A DNA stretch of 64,000 nt. It comes from Pegoplata infirma (lineage: Eukaryota; Arthropoda; Insecta; Diptera; Anthomyiidae). The DNA lies in assembly GCA_963921195.1 (NCBI GenBank), contig OY992537.1, forward strand, positions 209,005,736-209,069,735, written 5' to 3'. This document shows positions 1-11,376 of the stretch, one piece after another. How positions within the stretch are numbered: position 1 is the stretch's first letter; the number at the start of each line of letters is the position of its first letter. The position numbers and the translations under genes were made by a program. A model generated the notes under the pieces. The model saw only the letters and a program-made list of their open reading frames with translations, was not told the origin of the DNA and searched no databases.

Positions 1-528
1 TCCCGCTAAAAAAAAAGGAATTTCGAAAAGTATTTTTTCCACGCAGTGTTTTTTTCACCGCAGGATCCTGTATTTCAAATTTCAAGTTTTTGAAACCATT
101 ATGTCAGGAAGTATAAAAAGTACCGAAAGTACAATTTTTAAGCTCGCTTTTTCTTTTCGTACTTTTTCAGAATTTTTTACCAAAGAATCCTACATTCTAA
201 ATATCAAGTCTCTAGGGAAACTTTTCCAAAAAATATAAAAAGTACCAAAAGTAAATTTGTTTTCCCCGCTAAGAGACGGAATTTCCAAAAAGTACTTTTT
301 CCAGAATATTTTTTTCACCAAAGGGTTCAACATTCAAAACTTCAAGTCTATGATCATTATTTCAGAATATATAAAAAGTACCAAATTTCCAAAAAAAAAC
401 TTCTTTATGCAGATTTTCGCAATGTTTTTTTTCACTGAATTATCCTGTATTTAAAATTTTAGGTTTTACTTTTCGTACTTTTTACAAAATAGTCCTACAT
501 ACCAAATATCAGGTATATAGGGAAACTT
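1..528. repeat. Degenerate ~150-bp tandem repeat, block 1
   Basis: Successive copies of a loose unit share the phrases TATAAAAAGTACC, GGAATTTCCAAAAAGTA, TTTTTCACCAAAGGATTC and ATTCAAAATTTCAAGT, in that order, roughly every 120-160 bases. The same unit continues at 1732-1862, so the element at 537-1723 landed inside this array, and it recurs at 4701-5620. The short frame at 257-454 is a by-product of the repeat. No coding potential is visible. Confidence 0.7.
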
Positions 529-1731
529 TTTCAGGGGGGGGTGAAATAAAGCCATAGGCAATAAGGCCATATGGCCTTATTTCTCAATTCAATGGGAAAT
601 AAGGCCATATGATTTTATTACCAACACGATTGAGCAATAAAGTCATATTGATTTTGCAACCAAAGTGGAAATAAAGCCATATCAGTTGAAAATGTGGAAA
701 TACATTTCCCCGTAAATCCTGCTACAAAAAAAAAAATAATAGCCGAAGGCCGGCTACGCACAAAAATTTTGACTATCTTTAAATTAAAAAACCACGTATA
801 CCACGAACCTCGGAACTTAGAAGGGTCTAGAGGCACCAATTTTTTATTGGCAGGGTTTTTAATTTAAAGATTGTTTAACAAAAAAAGTTTTTCTGTGTAG
901 ACGGCCTTCGGCCGGGCTTAGGGATTACAAAATCCATGCATTAAACCCACCCTCTCCGCAAAGTAAAGTTTTCTAGTGTAGCAGGCCTTTGCGCTATCAA
1001 ATTTGTTATGCCTCAAAAAGGCCAGATAACCAAAATAGCTGTGGTTTGCAGAGAGGGTGGGTTTAATGCATGGAGTTTGTAATCCCTAAGCCCGGCCGAA
1101 GGCCGGCTACACAGAAAACCTTTTTTTACAAAAAAAAAACAAATCATAGAAATCGTAATTTCGACACTTCGCCCAAAAAAAATATTTTGGATTTTTTGAC
1201 AATTTTGTTTTGGGAGAAATAACATTTTTAAACCTATCATTTTGGGCTATATGTCGCAGCTTGGGCGATATGACATTTACGGTTTTGGGCGATAAGACCT
1301 TGACTTTTTTTGTTTAACTTTCTTGAAATTAAAAACCCACATTCCAGGAACCTCTGAACTCAGAGGGGCCTAGAGGCATCATTTTTTTGTAGCAGGATTT
1401 TTAATTTAAAGATTGTTTAACAAAAAAGTTTTTCTGTGTAGCTGGCCTTCGGCCGGGCTTAAGGATTACAAACTCCATAAATTAATTTAGGGGCTTCGCT
1501 AAATAATTTTTTTTTTGGGTGGAAAAATTTTTCCACATTTTCCCCTACGCTCTCCAGAAATTAATGATGAATACTTTTATAAATTTTCAAATGAGTAATA
1601 AAGCCATATATGGCTTTATTTCCAACAGTGATTGGTAATAAGGCCATATGGCTTTATTTCTCAACTCATTGGGAAATAAGACCATATGGCCTTATTGCCT
1701 ATGGCTTTATTTCACCCCCCCCCTTTTTCAG
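529..1731. mobile_element. 1.19-kb foldback/TIR element with 8-bp target duplication
   Basis: The element proper is about 537-1723. Its ends are inverted copies of each other for ~130 bp, starting with a G-run (C-run at the right) followed by GTGAAATAAAGCCATAGGC, then short palindromic phrases such as AAGGCCATATGGCCTT. TTTTTCAG flanks both sides (529-536 and 1724-1731), and removing the element restores the surrounding repeat. An 8-bp duplication fits hAT or P-type transposases, but the G-run terminus is unusual for either. Inside are three copies of a phrase containing GGCCTTCGGCCGGGCTTA, at ~900-930 (+), ~1080-1110 (inverted) and ~1445-1470 (+). The same phrase occurs at ~40890-40920. There is no transposase frame, so it is non-autonomous. 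Confidence 0.8.
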
Positions 1732-1862
1732 AAAATATAAAAAGTTCTTTTTCCAAATAATTTTTTTTACTAAAGGATTCTACATTCAAAATTTCAAGTG
1801 TCTTTGATCATTATTTCAGGATATATAAAAAGCACCAATAGTACACTTTTAATCTCTTTTAC
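1732..1862. repeat. Degenerate ~150-bp tandem repeat, continuation
   Basis: This resumes the block-1 repeat directly after the right target duplication of the 537-1723 element, with TATAAAAAG, a TTCTACATTCAAAATTTC segment and TTATTTCAGGATATATAAA. It shows the empty-site context of that insertion. Confidence 0.65.
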
Positions 1863-1863
1863 T

Positions 1864-2292
1864 GCGAAAAATCGTTTTTTGGATTTTTCAGCCATTTCTT
1901 TTTAAGAAACTATATGATGTTTTCATATGAGAAGAAACGTGTTTTTAATGCCTATCCAATGGTGGCATAAACTTGTAAAAATTCTTTAAATATTTTTTTC
2001 AGGAAAATGTGTAAATTTTGGTGGGTACTTATGTGAAGACATAGACCTACGATATACATATGGATAAGAAATAATCTTTATTAAATTTAAGTCGACCCGT
2101 ATTTTTGCCCTAGATGATATTCCTGTTAGTTCCGAAGTTATCAAAATTTTCCCGAAGGTCCACATGGTTTCATAAGGGGACAACGAAATTTTTAAACACC
2201 GATATGGCCGATAAGCCGAGACACCCCAACCTTAAAATCGTCTCTTTAATATATATTTTAAGTTTCAGGCAAATCGGTTCATAAGTACTTTT
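1864..2292. mobile_element. 5'-truncated copy of the CAAGGG-ended MITE
   Basis: About 420 bases match the copy at 53735-54157 closely. Shared landmarks are ACTATATGATGTTTTCATATG, TGCCTATCCAATG, TTTTTGCCCTAGATGATATT and CCGATATGGCCGATAAGCCG. The left terminal arm is missing and the right end stops at CGGTTCATAAG, before the terminus seen in the intact copy. The matching frames at 1986-2183 and 53857-54054 reflect this shared DNA, not a gene. Confidence 0.8.
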
Positions 2293-2362
2293 TCCAGAAT
2301 ATTTTTTTTTCAACGATGTATCCTATATTCCACATAAATATAATGTTTCTGCGACCATTATT

Positions 2363-4705
2363 CAAGTTAAATTCGACTTGGCCGGATCTATGAATACCCT
2401 CCACAATGCCCGTTTTAAGTGATAGTAAATTTTCTAACGTGAAAAAATAACAGTTTTGATTAGAAATATTTTATTTTGTGTAAAAATTTTTTTTTAGTAA
2501 TTTTTTAAAAAAAAAAAAAAAAATTTTTTGAGTGTAAAATTTTTTTTTAGTGTAAATTTTTTTTCGAGTGTATTTTTTTTTGTTTTGCTATAAAAATATT
2601 TTTGAGTGACAAAAATACGTTGTAAAATATTTTTGTGACTTACCAATGTTTTTAATACAGGTTTAACGGGTTTTCAACACGTGAATTTAAGGTGAAGCTA
2701 ATCTGAAATTCACTGTTTTGCTAATAACTTTTGAACCACTGGACGGATTTAGCTGAAATTCAATACGAACGAGGCTGGAGGAACGAAAAATATATATGCC
2801 AAGCTTCAGCATCCTGAGAATTGTTTTTGGAAAGTTATAGTGCTTTTTATCTCAAAAATTCACGAAAAACCCTTGCCGAAATTCAGTCTTTTGCTCATAA
2901 CTTTTGAACCACAATACCAACCTGACCAGGTAAATGCCCAACATATATGCCAAACTTCAGGAGCCTCCGTAAAGTTTTTCTAAAGTTAGCGTGTTTTCAA
3001 CAGACAGACGGACAGACGGACGGACGGACGTACGGACGGACATCGCTAGATCGTCTTAAAATCGATCGAGGATCATGAATATATATACTATATGGGGTCC
3101 TAGACCAATATTTCGAGGTGTTACAAACGGAATGACAAACTTATATATGAGGAGTTCCGGCTACGACTTAAATTTTGAGGTAAAAAAGATGTGATTTTTG
3201 TTTTGATGGCACATCGATGAAAGTTGGCATAAATATTAGAAGCTATTTAAGAATAAGAAATTCTTTCGCGTCAATTAAATCGCGCAAGGGGGTCAAAAGT
3301 TATGGCGGTTTTAAGATTTAGCGGTTTTAAAAAATCTTAAAAATATTTTAAATATTTTTTTTCTACACATTTGTTGCATGCGTTATTAAAACATGCCAGG
3401 ATATATCATTTCTTCTAAAATATATGATATAAATTTAACCCTTTAATGACCAAACGATTTAAAAAAAATATATCTAAGTACGTAAAATCGCGATTAATTC
3501 GCGGTAAAAGAAAAGTTTCACAATTTTTTATAACATATTTAGGCAATGCGCGTTGATTTTACTGACAAAAAAATCAGGGAAAATCGTATCATTGTACCAG
3601 TGTTTAAAAAAATCGGTGATGCTTTTTTATAACAAGAAAATTTAATATAGTCCAAAAAATCTATAATCATCAAAATTTTGTAATCCGCCTCCGATTTTAT
3701 GATGACACATCAAGTGGGCTTTCATTTAAAAAAAAATTTCATCCGATTTCGTGTCAAGCCTTGTATGTGCCAGATCAAAACAGGTTTAGATAAAATCATC
3801 GCGCTTTCCGCTCAGAATGGCTTAAAGTAAAAAGTCAAAAAGCAAATCAGTTCTACTCGTTAAGGCACGTCTTTTGGTGTATTAAAATGAACATGATGCA
3901 TTAATTGCTACTAAAAAAAATTGGAAACAGATTTGCAAATTTCGCTCAATTTTCAAAAATGCCATAAAATTTTTGCAATTTATATTTTATAAACCCGCCA
4001 GTGATTTTTTTATGTAAACTCCTAAAAAACACGGTTTACGCAAGAGTCCTCCAAATTTCGAATGAAACCGCGAATGTGCCTCGCGAAAAACTGGTATTTT
4101 AAAAAAATTACGTTTTTCTTTTGAACTTTGATCTGCTGAAACTCCTTAACTATTCGTGGCACACTAACGGTATTAATTCCAAAATGTTAAGAATTACAAC
4201 AGCTACCAACTCTGGTTCATTTTTTTTTCATTTTATAGAGGGGGCCGAAATCCCTGATCAAAAAACCTCGAAAATTTAAAAACTCTTAATTTTTGGTTTC
4301 AAAACTTAACCGTCTTATAACTTCTTACCAAGCGATGAAGCATCTATCAAGCCAACATTAAAATAATCTTTTATATGTACTGACTTTGTGTTATGCCGGA
4401 AAAGATTGAAATTTAAGGAGAACTTAAAAAAAAATGTGAAAGAAGGTAAAAACTATGGATTATTTCAAGCCATTTTTATCGATTTTTCAACTTTAACCCT
4501 CTGTAACTTTTACGGATAAAGTGGGGTAATCCGTAAACATTGCTCAGTGGTGGTTCAAGGTCTTGTTTACACAACTGCATTTACAGTTTTTCTAAATTCT
4601 AAAAACTACCGTTTTTTTTAAACATTTATTTCAGTTTCACTGAGTTGAAATTTAAAAAAGATTTCATGATATACCCTCTATCACTAGAGTGGAGGGTATA
4701 AAAAG
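2363..4705. mobile_element. Helentron-like (INE-1/DINE-like) element, interrupted
   Basis: It starts with AAGTTAAATTCGACTTGGCC, runs through TGAATACCCTCCACAATGCCC and a GACG/GACA microsatellite (~3001-3043) to CATCGCTAGATCGTCTTAAA, and ends with a hairpin-forming CCCTCTATCACTAGAGTGGAGGG at 4673-4697. It matches the copies at 31372-32239 and 50484-51890. Relative to them, about 1.5 kb (3149-4669) is extra. A subterminal hairpin plus a central GACG block with no coding capacity resembles Helentron-associated elements. That family name is an inference; the repeat relationship is seen directly. Confidence 0.75.
3149..4669. mobile_element. 1.5-kb insert of unknown type inside the 2.4-kb repeat
   Basis: The 31.4-kb copy reads CTTATATATACCCTCTATC without a break. 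Here the sequence leaves it after CTTATATAT and returns at ATATACCCTC, so a 4-5-base ATAT(A) duplication is possible in this AT-rich context. The interior is single-copy in this window, has no frame of note, no clear terminal inverted repeat and no poly-A tail. It could be a degraded transposon, or a longer ancestral form of the element with the shorter copies being deletions. Confidence 0.5.
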
Positions 4706-5620
4706 TACGAAAAGTACACTTTTTTACCCCTTTTCCCAATTAAGAAACGGAATTTTTAAAAAGAAATTTTTCAGAATGATTTTTTTTTTAGGAAATAAAA
4801 AAAAGTACCAAAAGCACACTATTTCACCCCTTTTAGAGTCAACATTGGCAAAAATCCAGCATTGTTGGATCTATTTTCCAGAAGGTTAACCTACAGTCCA
4901 AATTTCAAGTCTCTCAAGTCAAAAACCATGGCATTGTAGATCTATTTTCCAAGAGGTGAACCCACATGCCCAATTTTAAGTTTCTAGGGCCATTATTTAA
5001 GGAAATATAAAAAGTACAAAAACTACACATTTTCATCCTTTTTACCCCCTTAGAAACGTTATTTCCAAAAAGTAATTTTGTCATTCCAAATTTCAAGTTG
5101 GTGGGATCATTATATTAGGGCATATAAAAAGTACCAAAATTACACTTTTACGGCCTTAGAAATAGAATTTCCAAAAAGTACGTTTTTTTCAATGATGCAC
5201 TATACAAATATCAAGTTTCTACCGCCATTATTTTACAAATATAAAAAGTACAAAAAGTAAACTTTTTACTCCTTTTTTCCACTTTAGAAACAGAATTTTG
5301 AAAACGGAATTTTTGTCCAATATTTCAGGAAATAAAAAAAGTACCAAAAGTATTTCACCTCTTTTAGAATAAATATTGGAAAACAAACAGCCTTGGTGTA
5401 TCTTTTTTCCGGGAGGTGAACCTACAGTTTCAAGTCTTTCAAGTCTCTCAAGTCACAATCCCAGGCATTGTAGATCTATTTTTTGGGAGGCAACCCAATA
5501 TTCCAAATCAATTTGCCGGGAGGTGAACCTACAGTACAAATTCCAAGCCTCTATATTTCGAATTTCAAGTAGTGGAACACACCATGCCCCTACATCTTTT
5601 ATTTTTTTGCCCTAAATCTG
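4701..5620. repeat. Degenerate ~150-bp tandem repeat, block 2
   Basis: Copies of the TATAAAAAGTACC / GGAATTTCCAAAAAGTA / AATTTCAAGTCTC unit recur at about 4700, 4790, 5005, 5125, 5240 and 5330. A variant segment with TTTTCCxxGAGGTGAACCTACAG repeats at about 4870, 4950, 5405 and 5515. Short frames here are repeat by-products. Confidence 0.65.
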
Positions 5621-7020
5621 ATATTAAGCCAATAACAACAATTACAAGTCTAAAAATATTTGAATTTTCATGAATATCGGAGAAAAACAGGTAACCTTCC
5701 CTGAAAGTGGTGAGTGTATAAAAAAAAATTATAATCGTTGCTAATCCCCAACTATGATTTGATTAATTAAGATTATTAACATATTTACCAGCAATCTAAA
5801 ATGTCCAAACAATAAGTAATTAGTTAAAAAGTTTATTTAATAAATTACTTAATTGCACATCAAATGTTATAAAACGTACATGCATTGAAAGCAAGTATGA
5901 GATGGGAAAATAAACAAACAAGAAAATTATAGCATACCCAAAAGGGGCAATGATATGGGTTTAAATTAAAGCATGATATAAGGGGCAGTAAAATAAATTT
6001 TAATTTTAAATCAATTTATTAATTTTAAATTTTATTAACATTAAACATGCAACTAAGTTTATAAATTTTATTAAATGAATTTAAATAAAAAAATTTTAAT
6101 AAATAAATTTTATTAAATGAATTTATTAAAAACTAAAATGACTTTTTATTAAAAATGTTATACTATTTACACATCACATGACCACATATTTTTTAGGAAA
6201 AAAAAATTTAAAAAGTTTGACAGATTTGAGCATTTAAGGGGGGATGGTAAATGTTTTATAAAGTTTTGAAAAGTACAAAAAATTTAGACATTTGAAATAT
6301 TTACAAACAATATTCAGAGTCCAGTTAAATAATTGATAGATTTCTGAAGATAATAAAGTTTTAATATCTACACCGTTTACAAATGAAATAAAAAAATAAA
6401 AATTCGAAAAAGGTTAATAGAATTCGTAAAAGATCAATCTTATTAATCAAGTGAGATTTGAAAAAAAAATATTTGAAAATCTAAAATGATCAATTGAAAT
6501 TTGTAAAGGATCTAGTGTCATTTGTAAATGATCAATTGTAATTCATTATACATAGATCATATTTAAAAGGCAGGTTCACAGATTTGAGGACTGAGTAATT
6601 TTTTTGATTTATGTTTTAATACCACGGTACTTTTTTTGTTTGATTATTTTTTTTTGTTTGATTATTTTTTCCACCACTCAAAAAAGTACATTTGTTTCTG
6701 CTTTATCTTCTTTTTTTTGTTGCAACAGAATATTTAAATTCGATTTATTTTATTTTGGAGAGACAATTTTTTTTTGTTACAAAAAAAAAACGAGAATTAT
6801 TAAAAAAATGTTTAAATAAATATGAAACAAATCTACTCCAAAATACAATTTTAATAAATAAAAAAATAAACAAAATAAAACTTGCAACTGAAAAATATAC
6901 ATTTAATACCATATGGGAATATATATTTCAAAAGTATTAAAAAAATTCCATAAAAATTTGTATGAATATACAAATATACAAAATGCAACAAAATATTGTA
7001 ACAAATATGTGTGAGACATT
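5620..7020. other. AT-rich stretch with no recognised feature
   Basis: Long runs of A and T with short local duplications of TTTATTAAATGAATTTA near 6060-6130. The overlapping frames at 6604-6940 are low-complexity Phe/Lys/Asn-rich and are not credible genes. No RNA gene or transposon end was seen. Confidence 0.6.
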
Positions 7021-7024
7021 TCAC

Positions 7025-8640
7025 AGAAAATGAGAAAAATATCTCAGAATCTGTGAATTTTATTTTATGAAAAATGTCCTAGAATCTGAGAATTTTTTTA
7101 TGGAAAAAAATGTCCCAAAATCTGAGAATTTTTCTTTAGTAAAAATGTCTCGGAATCTGAAAATTTTTCAATAGGAAAAATTTCTCAGAATCTGAAATTT
7201 TTTTTTATAGAAAAAATGTTTTAGAATCTGAGAATTTTGCAATGAGTAAAATGTCTCAGAATCTTAGGATTTTTCAATGGGTAAAATGCTTCAGAATCTG
7301 AGAATTATTCTATAGGAAAAATTTCTCAGAATCTGATAATTTTTCTACAAAAAAAAATATCTCAGAATCTAAAAAAATTATTTAAAAATATTTTAGAATC
7401 TAAGAATTTTTCTCTACGAAAAATGTCTCAGAATTTAAGAAGTTTTCTATAGAAAAAATGTCATAGAATCTGAGAACTTTTTTAAAGGAAAAATATCTCA
7501 GAATCTGAAAATTTTTCTATAAGAAAAATGTCTCAGAATCTGGGATTTTTTAATAAAGGATAAATGTTTCTGAATCTAAGAATTTTCTATTGGGAAAAAT
7601 GTTTCAGAATTTCAAAATTTTTCATTATGAAAATGTCTCAGAATCTGATAATTTTTCTATACAAAAATGTGTTAGAATCTGAAAATTTTTTTATACAAAA
7701 AAATGTCGATGATTTAAGAAATTTTCCGTTAAAAATTGTCTCATAATCTCAGAATTTTTCTTTAAGAAAAATGTCTCTGAATTTAAAAATTTTTTTCTAT
7801 AGGAAAAATGTCTCTAAATCTGAAAACTTTTCTAAAGGAAATATATCTCAGAATCTGAAATTTTTTCTATAAAAAAAATGTCTCAGAATCGGAGATTTTA
7901 TTTAAAGGATAAATGTTTCTGATTCTAAGAATTTTTCTATAGGAAAAATGTATCAAAATCCGATAATTTTTCTATACATAAATGTCTTAGAATCTCACAA
8001 TTTTTATTCTATAGGAAAAATGTATCAAAATCTGATAATTTTTCTATACATAAATGTTTTAGAATCTCACAATTTTTATATAGAAAAAATGCCTGATAAT
8101 TTTTCTATACAAAAATGTCTTAGAATCTGACAATTTTTCTGTAGAAAAAAATACTAAGAATCTACAAAGTTTTCCGTAAAACAATGTCTCAAAATTTTTC
8201 AATAAGAAAAATGTTTCCGTATCTGAAAATTTTTGTATAGGAAAAATGTCCCAGAATTTTAAAATTTTTCTATAGGAAAATGTCTTAGGGTCTGAGAAGT
8301 TTTCTATACAAAACTGTCTTAGAATCTGACAATTTTTTCATAGAAAAAAATCTAAGAAGTTTTCCGTAAAAAAAAAGTCTTAGAATCAGAAAATTTTTCT
8401 ATAGGAAAAAAATTTCACAATCTAGGAATTTTTTTAAAAGAAAAATGTCTCAAAATCTGAGAATTTTTCTATAGCAAAAATGACTCACTATATAAGAGTT
8501 TTTCCATAGGAAGAATGTGTCAGAAAATGATAATTTTTCTATAGAAAAAATGTTTCAGAATCAAAGAATTTTTTGAAAAATGCCTGAATTTGATTTTTTT
8601 AAAGGAAAAACGTCTCAGGATCTTAGAATCTCAGATTTCC
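7025..8640. repeat. 35-bp minisatellite, about 1.6 kb
   Basis: About 40-45 degenerate units of the form AAAAATGTCTCAGAATCTG-AGAATTTTTCTATAGG are arranged head to tail. Each unit contains the palindromic core TCTCAGAATCTGAGA or a decayed version. The same unit occurs at 8850-8970, 12785-12920, 13110-13300, 18062-19765, 43774-43870, 45225-45303, 46209-46425, 54176-54290 and 55060-55095. Peptides such as NLRIFLYGKMSQ read from other blocks come from its length being near a multiple of three. Confidence 0.9.
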
Positions 8641-9180
8641 ATTTTGAGCTCCTAATGTCCTAAACGTTTAGTCTATTTCGTTTCATATTACATTCTGTCT
8701 GATTTCTTTGTTCCATTCCATTCCGTTCTTAGTTCTATTCAAATTCGTTCAATTTGGGCTACATTTCGTTTAACGTATGGTAAAAAAAATGTTATTGGGC
8801 CTTAAAAAGATACTCTTTTCCCTTTAACTTTACCCCGTTTTCCCCTTAAAAATTATTCCTATAGAAAAATTCTAAGATTTTGAGACATTTTTTCAATACA
8901 AAAATTTTCAGATTCTGAGACATTTTTCCTAAGAAAATTTTCTCAGTTTCCAAGACATTTCTCCTACAGAAGAATTGCATTAACTTAGTTTTTTTTTTTT
9001 TTTCCTTGACATTGGAAGTATATTTATTAAACTATAATGATATTGCACAACATAATAATAAATCAAAAGTAATACTATTACATTATCATAACATGAATTG
9101 TTAATGAATATACATCAGTTGCCGTTCCTATACGGAACATAGGGCGGAGTTTTGAGCTCCTTAAATCATCAGCTTAATAA
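8641..9180. other. Mostly unassigned, short inverted minisatellite patch
   Basis: Positions 8641-8850 have locally higher complexity (repeated TTCCATTCCATTCCG-like phrases) without a recognisable gene. At 8850-8970 three or four 35-bp minisatellite units occur in the opposite orientation to 7025-8640. The rest is AT-rich. Confidence 0.55.
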
Positions 9181-9746
9181 CACAGTGATACAAAATCGAA
9201 CTTTCGGAATGGGATGAAACCAAAAGCAAATGAAAGCTGACGTTTTCCATAACAAAACCCTCAAGGCCTTTTTTTAGGTCAGAGCTAGATTTTTTTACAC
9301 GCATTTCAAGTTGGTGATTTTAAAGCATTTAAAGTTTTGTTGTACTAAATATTTCCTACTTTAAGGGCCCCTGGTGGTGCCCTTATTGGACATGTAGGGT
9401 CCAGCTTCCCAACTTAAGCTCAAAATTACTTAAGCTATAACTGGTATGAATTTTGCTGCAATCGGTCCAGTAACTATTTACTGAATAGCCAAATTATTTA
9501 AATAAACCACTGTACACCGTTGCGTATGATTGTTATTTAAAGGCAATTACAATATTAATCATTCGCCACTAACACAGTTTTCAAGCATTTATTATTATAA
9601 TTATAATAAAAGTGAACTAACTTCAAATGCTTGTAAAACAAAATCTAGCTCTGAACTAGAAAAAAGCCTTGAGGGGTTTGTTATGGAATGTCAACTTTCA
9701 TTTGCTTTTGGTTTCATCCCATTCCGATTTTGGGTGTTGCACTGTG
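9181..9746. mobile_element. 566-bp foldback MITE, CACAGTG termini
   Basis: The left arm 9181-9330 and right arm ~9600-9746 are inverted copies. Shared phrases include CGGAATGGGATGAAACC, AAAAGCAAATGAAAG, CCATAACAAA-CCCTCAAGGC and CAGAGCTAGATTTTG. The termini read CACAGTG on both strands. The middle holds a single-copy segment with GGGCCCCTGGTGGTGCCC. No clean target duplication was seen; TAA on the left against AAA on the right is compatible with a decayed 3-bp one. The frame at 9530-9760 only reads across the right arm. Confidence 0.75.
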
Positions 9747-9804
9747 AAATTAATACATAAAAAATTACTTTTTAGTATGTTTTTTGCTATTGGAGGATTT
9801 TACT

Positions 9805-9865
9805 TGTAAAATACTAAATAAAGTGCCAAATAAACTATACTAAATAAAGTGCCAAATAAACTATG
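9805..9865 (+). repeat. Short tandem duplication (~27 bp x 2)
   Basis: ACTAAATAAAGTGCCAAATA with AACTAT occurs twice back to back. Probably recent slippage; no function suggested. Confidence 0.7.
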
Positions 9866-9952
9866 TTATCCCTCTTTAAAATAGTAATTTTTAATAAAGT
9901 ACTTTTTTTATAATACCAAAGTACTTTTCATAATTTTTTAAAAGTACTTTTT

Positions 9953-10645
9953 TATACCCTCCAACCACAGTATGGGGGTATACTCACTTTGTCATTCCGT
10001 GTGTAACACATCGAAATATCGGTCGGGGACCCTACAAAGTATATATAATATTGATCCATGATAGAATATAAGACATTCTAGCGATGTCCGTCCGTCCGTC
10101 CGTCCGTCTGTAGAAATAACGATGCAGACCAAACCAAAAGAGCTAGACCCTTGAAGTTGGGCAAGAATATCTCTTATGTTACTGGTAAGGTTAAGTTCGA
10201 AGATGGGCCAAATCGGACCAGGGAGAAAAAAGTTCCCCCTTGAAGAACTAAAACGACACCTGAAAAATACGATATGTTTACGAGTTTTTTTAAATTTTTG
10301 CTCAACAAATGTAACATTTGTATGCCATATTATGTTCATAGACCTGCGCTTGGACCAAGGGGGCTAGAAAATTTGATTTCTTTCATGCAGCCCCCCTTTG
10401 GGGCATGGTTATAGAAATTAATTAAAAATAACGATAAAAATTTATTATTTAAGCGAAAATATCATAAACAAATAATTTGTAAACATATATAGCGGGGGGA
10501 CAGGTGTCCCCCACCCACTCCGCCGACCCCCCTCCCCCCCTACCAAAAAAATGACGATCCTGAAATTTTTTTTTTTAATTTTAAACTTGTTGGAGGGTAT
10601 AAAAGATTCGGCACAGCCGAATTTAACACTCTTACTTGTTCATAA
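9953..10645 (-). mobile_element. Helentron-like element, complete-looking copy
   Basis: Read on the minus strand it starts ACAAGTAAGAGTGTTAAATT, then a hairpin ATTCGGC-TGT-GCCGAAT, TTTTATACCCTCCAAC, a middle section with C-runs, a (GACG)n block (GTCC repeat at 10087-10110), AGAATGTCTTATATTC, TCGAAATATC-type text and ATACCCCCATACTGTGGTT, ending in another GGGTATAAAA. The copy at 14118-14633 has the same order in the opposite orientation. The frames at 9992-10339 and 10176-10367 lie within it and are spurious. Confidence 0.75.
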
Positions 10646-11124
10646 TATCTTTGCCAGATATCCTAGGTGTAAAATATTTTGTAATACCATTAGTTCAAAA
10701 AATCTAAAAAGTACCACTTTCCCTTTTGTTACTTCCTTAACTCAAACTGTCTAAAAGTTTTAGATGTTGATTCTGTTGAAGTATCCATATATTGGAAATT
10801 TACTATTATTTTTTTTTACCACTTTTTGTTAGTTGAAAATTTTCAAACAAGTACTTTTTTTAATGTTTTGTTTGCTGGAGAATTGTATATGCAAAATATT
10901 TTGTAAGTACGCCTTTCTCACACTTTTTAACGCTAAACTGTATAAAAAGTACTATTACCTACTACTACAAATTCATACCATTTTGTTACTTCTTTTTGCT
11001 CCTTAAAATAAAACTTTCAAAAAAACACTTTCTTTCAAATATATTTTTCTGTTAAAGGATTCTGCATGCAAAATACTAAGTCAAGTACTTAGCCTATTTT
11101 AGCCCTTTAACTCCATTAAAAAAA
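10646..11124. repeat. Degenerate tandem repeat, TGCTGGAGGATT subtype
   Basis: A relative of the block-1 repeat with TTTTTGCTCCTTAAAAT, TTTGCTGGAGGATTCT, GCAAAATATTAAGTAAGTA and TATAAAAGTACTA. It continues after the SINE at 11377-11800, so the SINE landed in this array. Confidence 0.6.
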
Positions 11125-11361
11125 GGGGCCCCTGTAGGCTAGTTGGTAGCGTGCTAGCCTATGAAACAGGGGGTTGTGGGTTCGATTCCCACCAAAGCCC
11201 TTGGTCGATTTCGCTACAACGAGACGACGGTCATTGTTACCAGTTCTCGGTTAGGTTAAAATTATTTAAAATGAGTTGTAAATAAAAATTGGAAAAATAA
11301 ATAAAAAACTGATCATTGGATCAAATTATTATTATTATAAAAAAAAAAAAAAAAAATTATA
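11125..11361 (+). mobile_element. tRNA-derived SINE with 15-bp target duplication
   Basis: The head resembles a tRNA. GTAGGCTAGTTGG fits box A, GGTTCGATTCC fits box B within the self-pairing arm GTGGG-TTCGATT-CCCAC, and there is an anticodon-arm-like segment GCTAGCCTATGAAACAG. The first and last seven bases of the tRNA part do not pair, so it is not a functional tRNA gene. A body (TTGGTCGATTTCGCTACAAC, TTCTCGGTTAGGTTAAAAT) and an ATT/A-rich tail follow. AACTCCATTAAAAAA occurs immediately before (from 11109) and after (11362-11376), the long duplication expected of LINE-driven insertion. A second copy is at 16984-17178. Confidence 0.88.
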
Positions 11362-11376
11362 AACTCCATTAAAAAA

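Noticed and set aside
11125..11200. Functional tRNA gene
   Set aside because: Box A and B are present but the acceptor strands do not pair. A body, tail and target duplication show it is a SINE.
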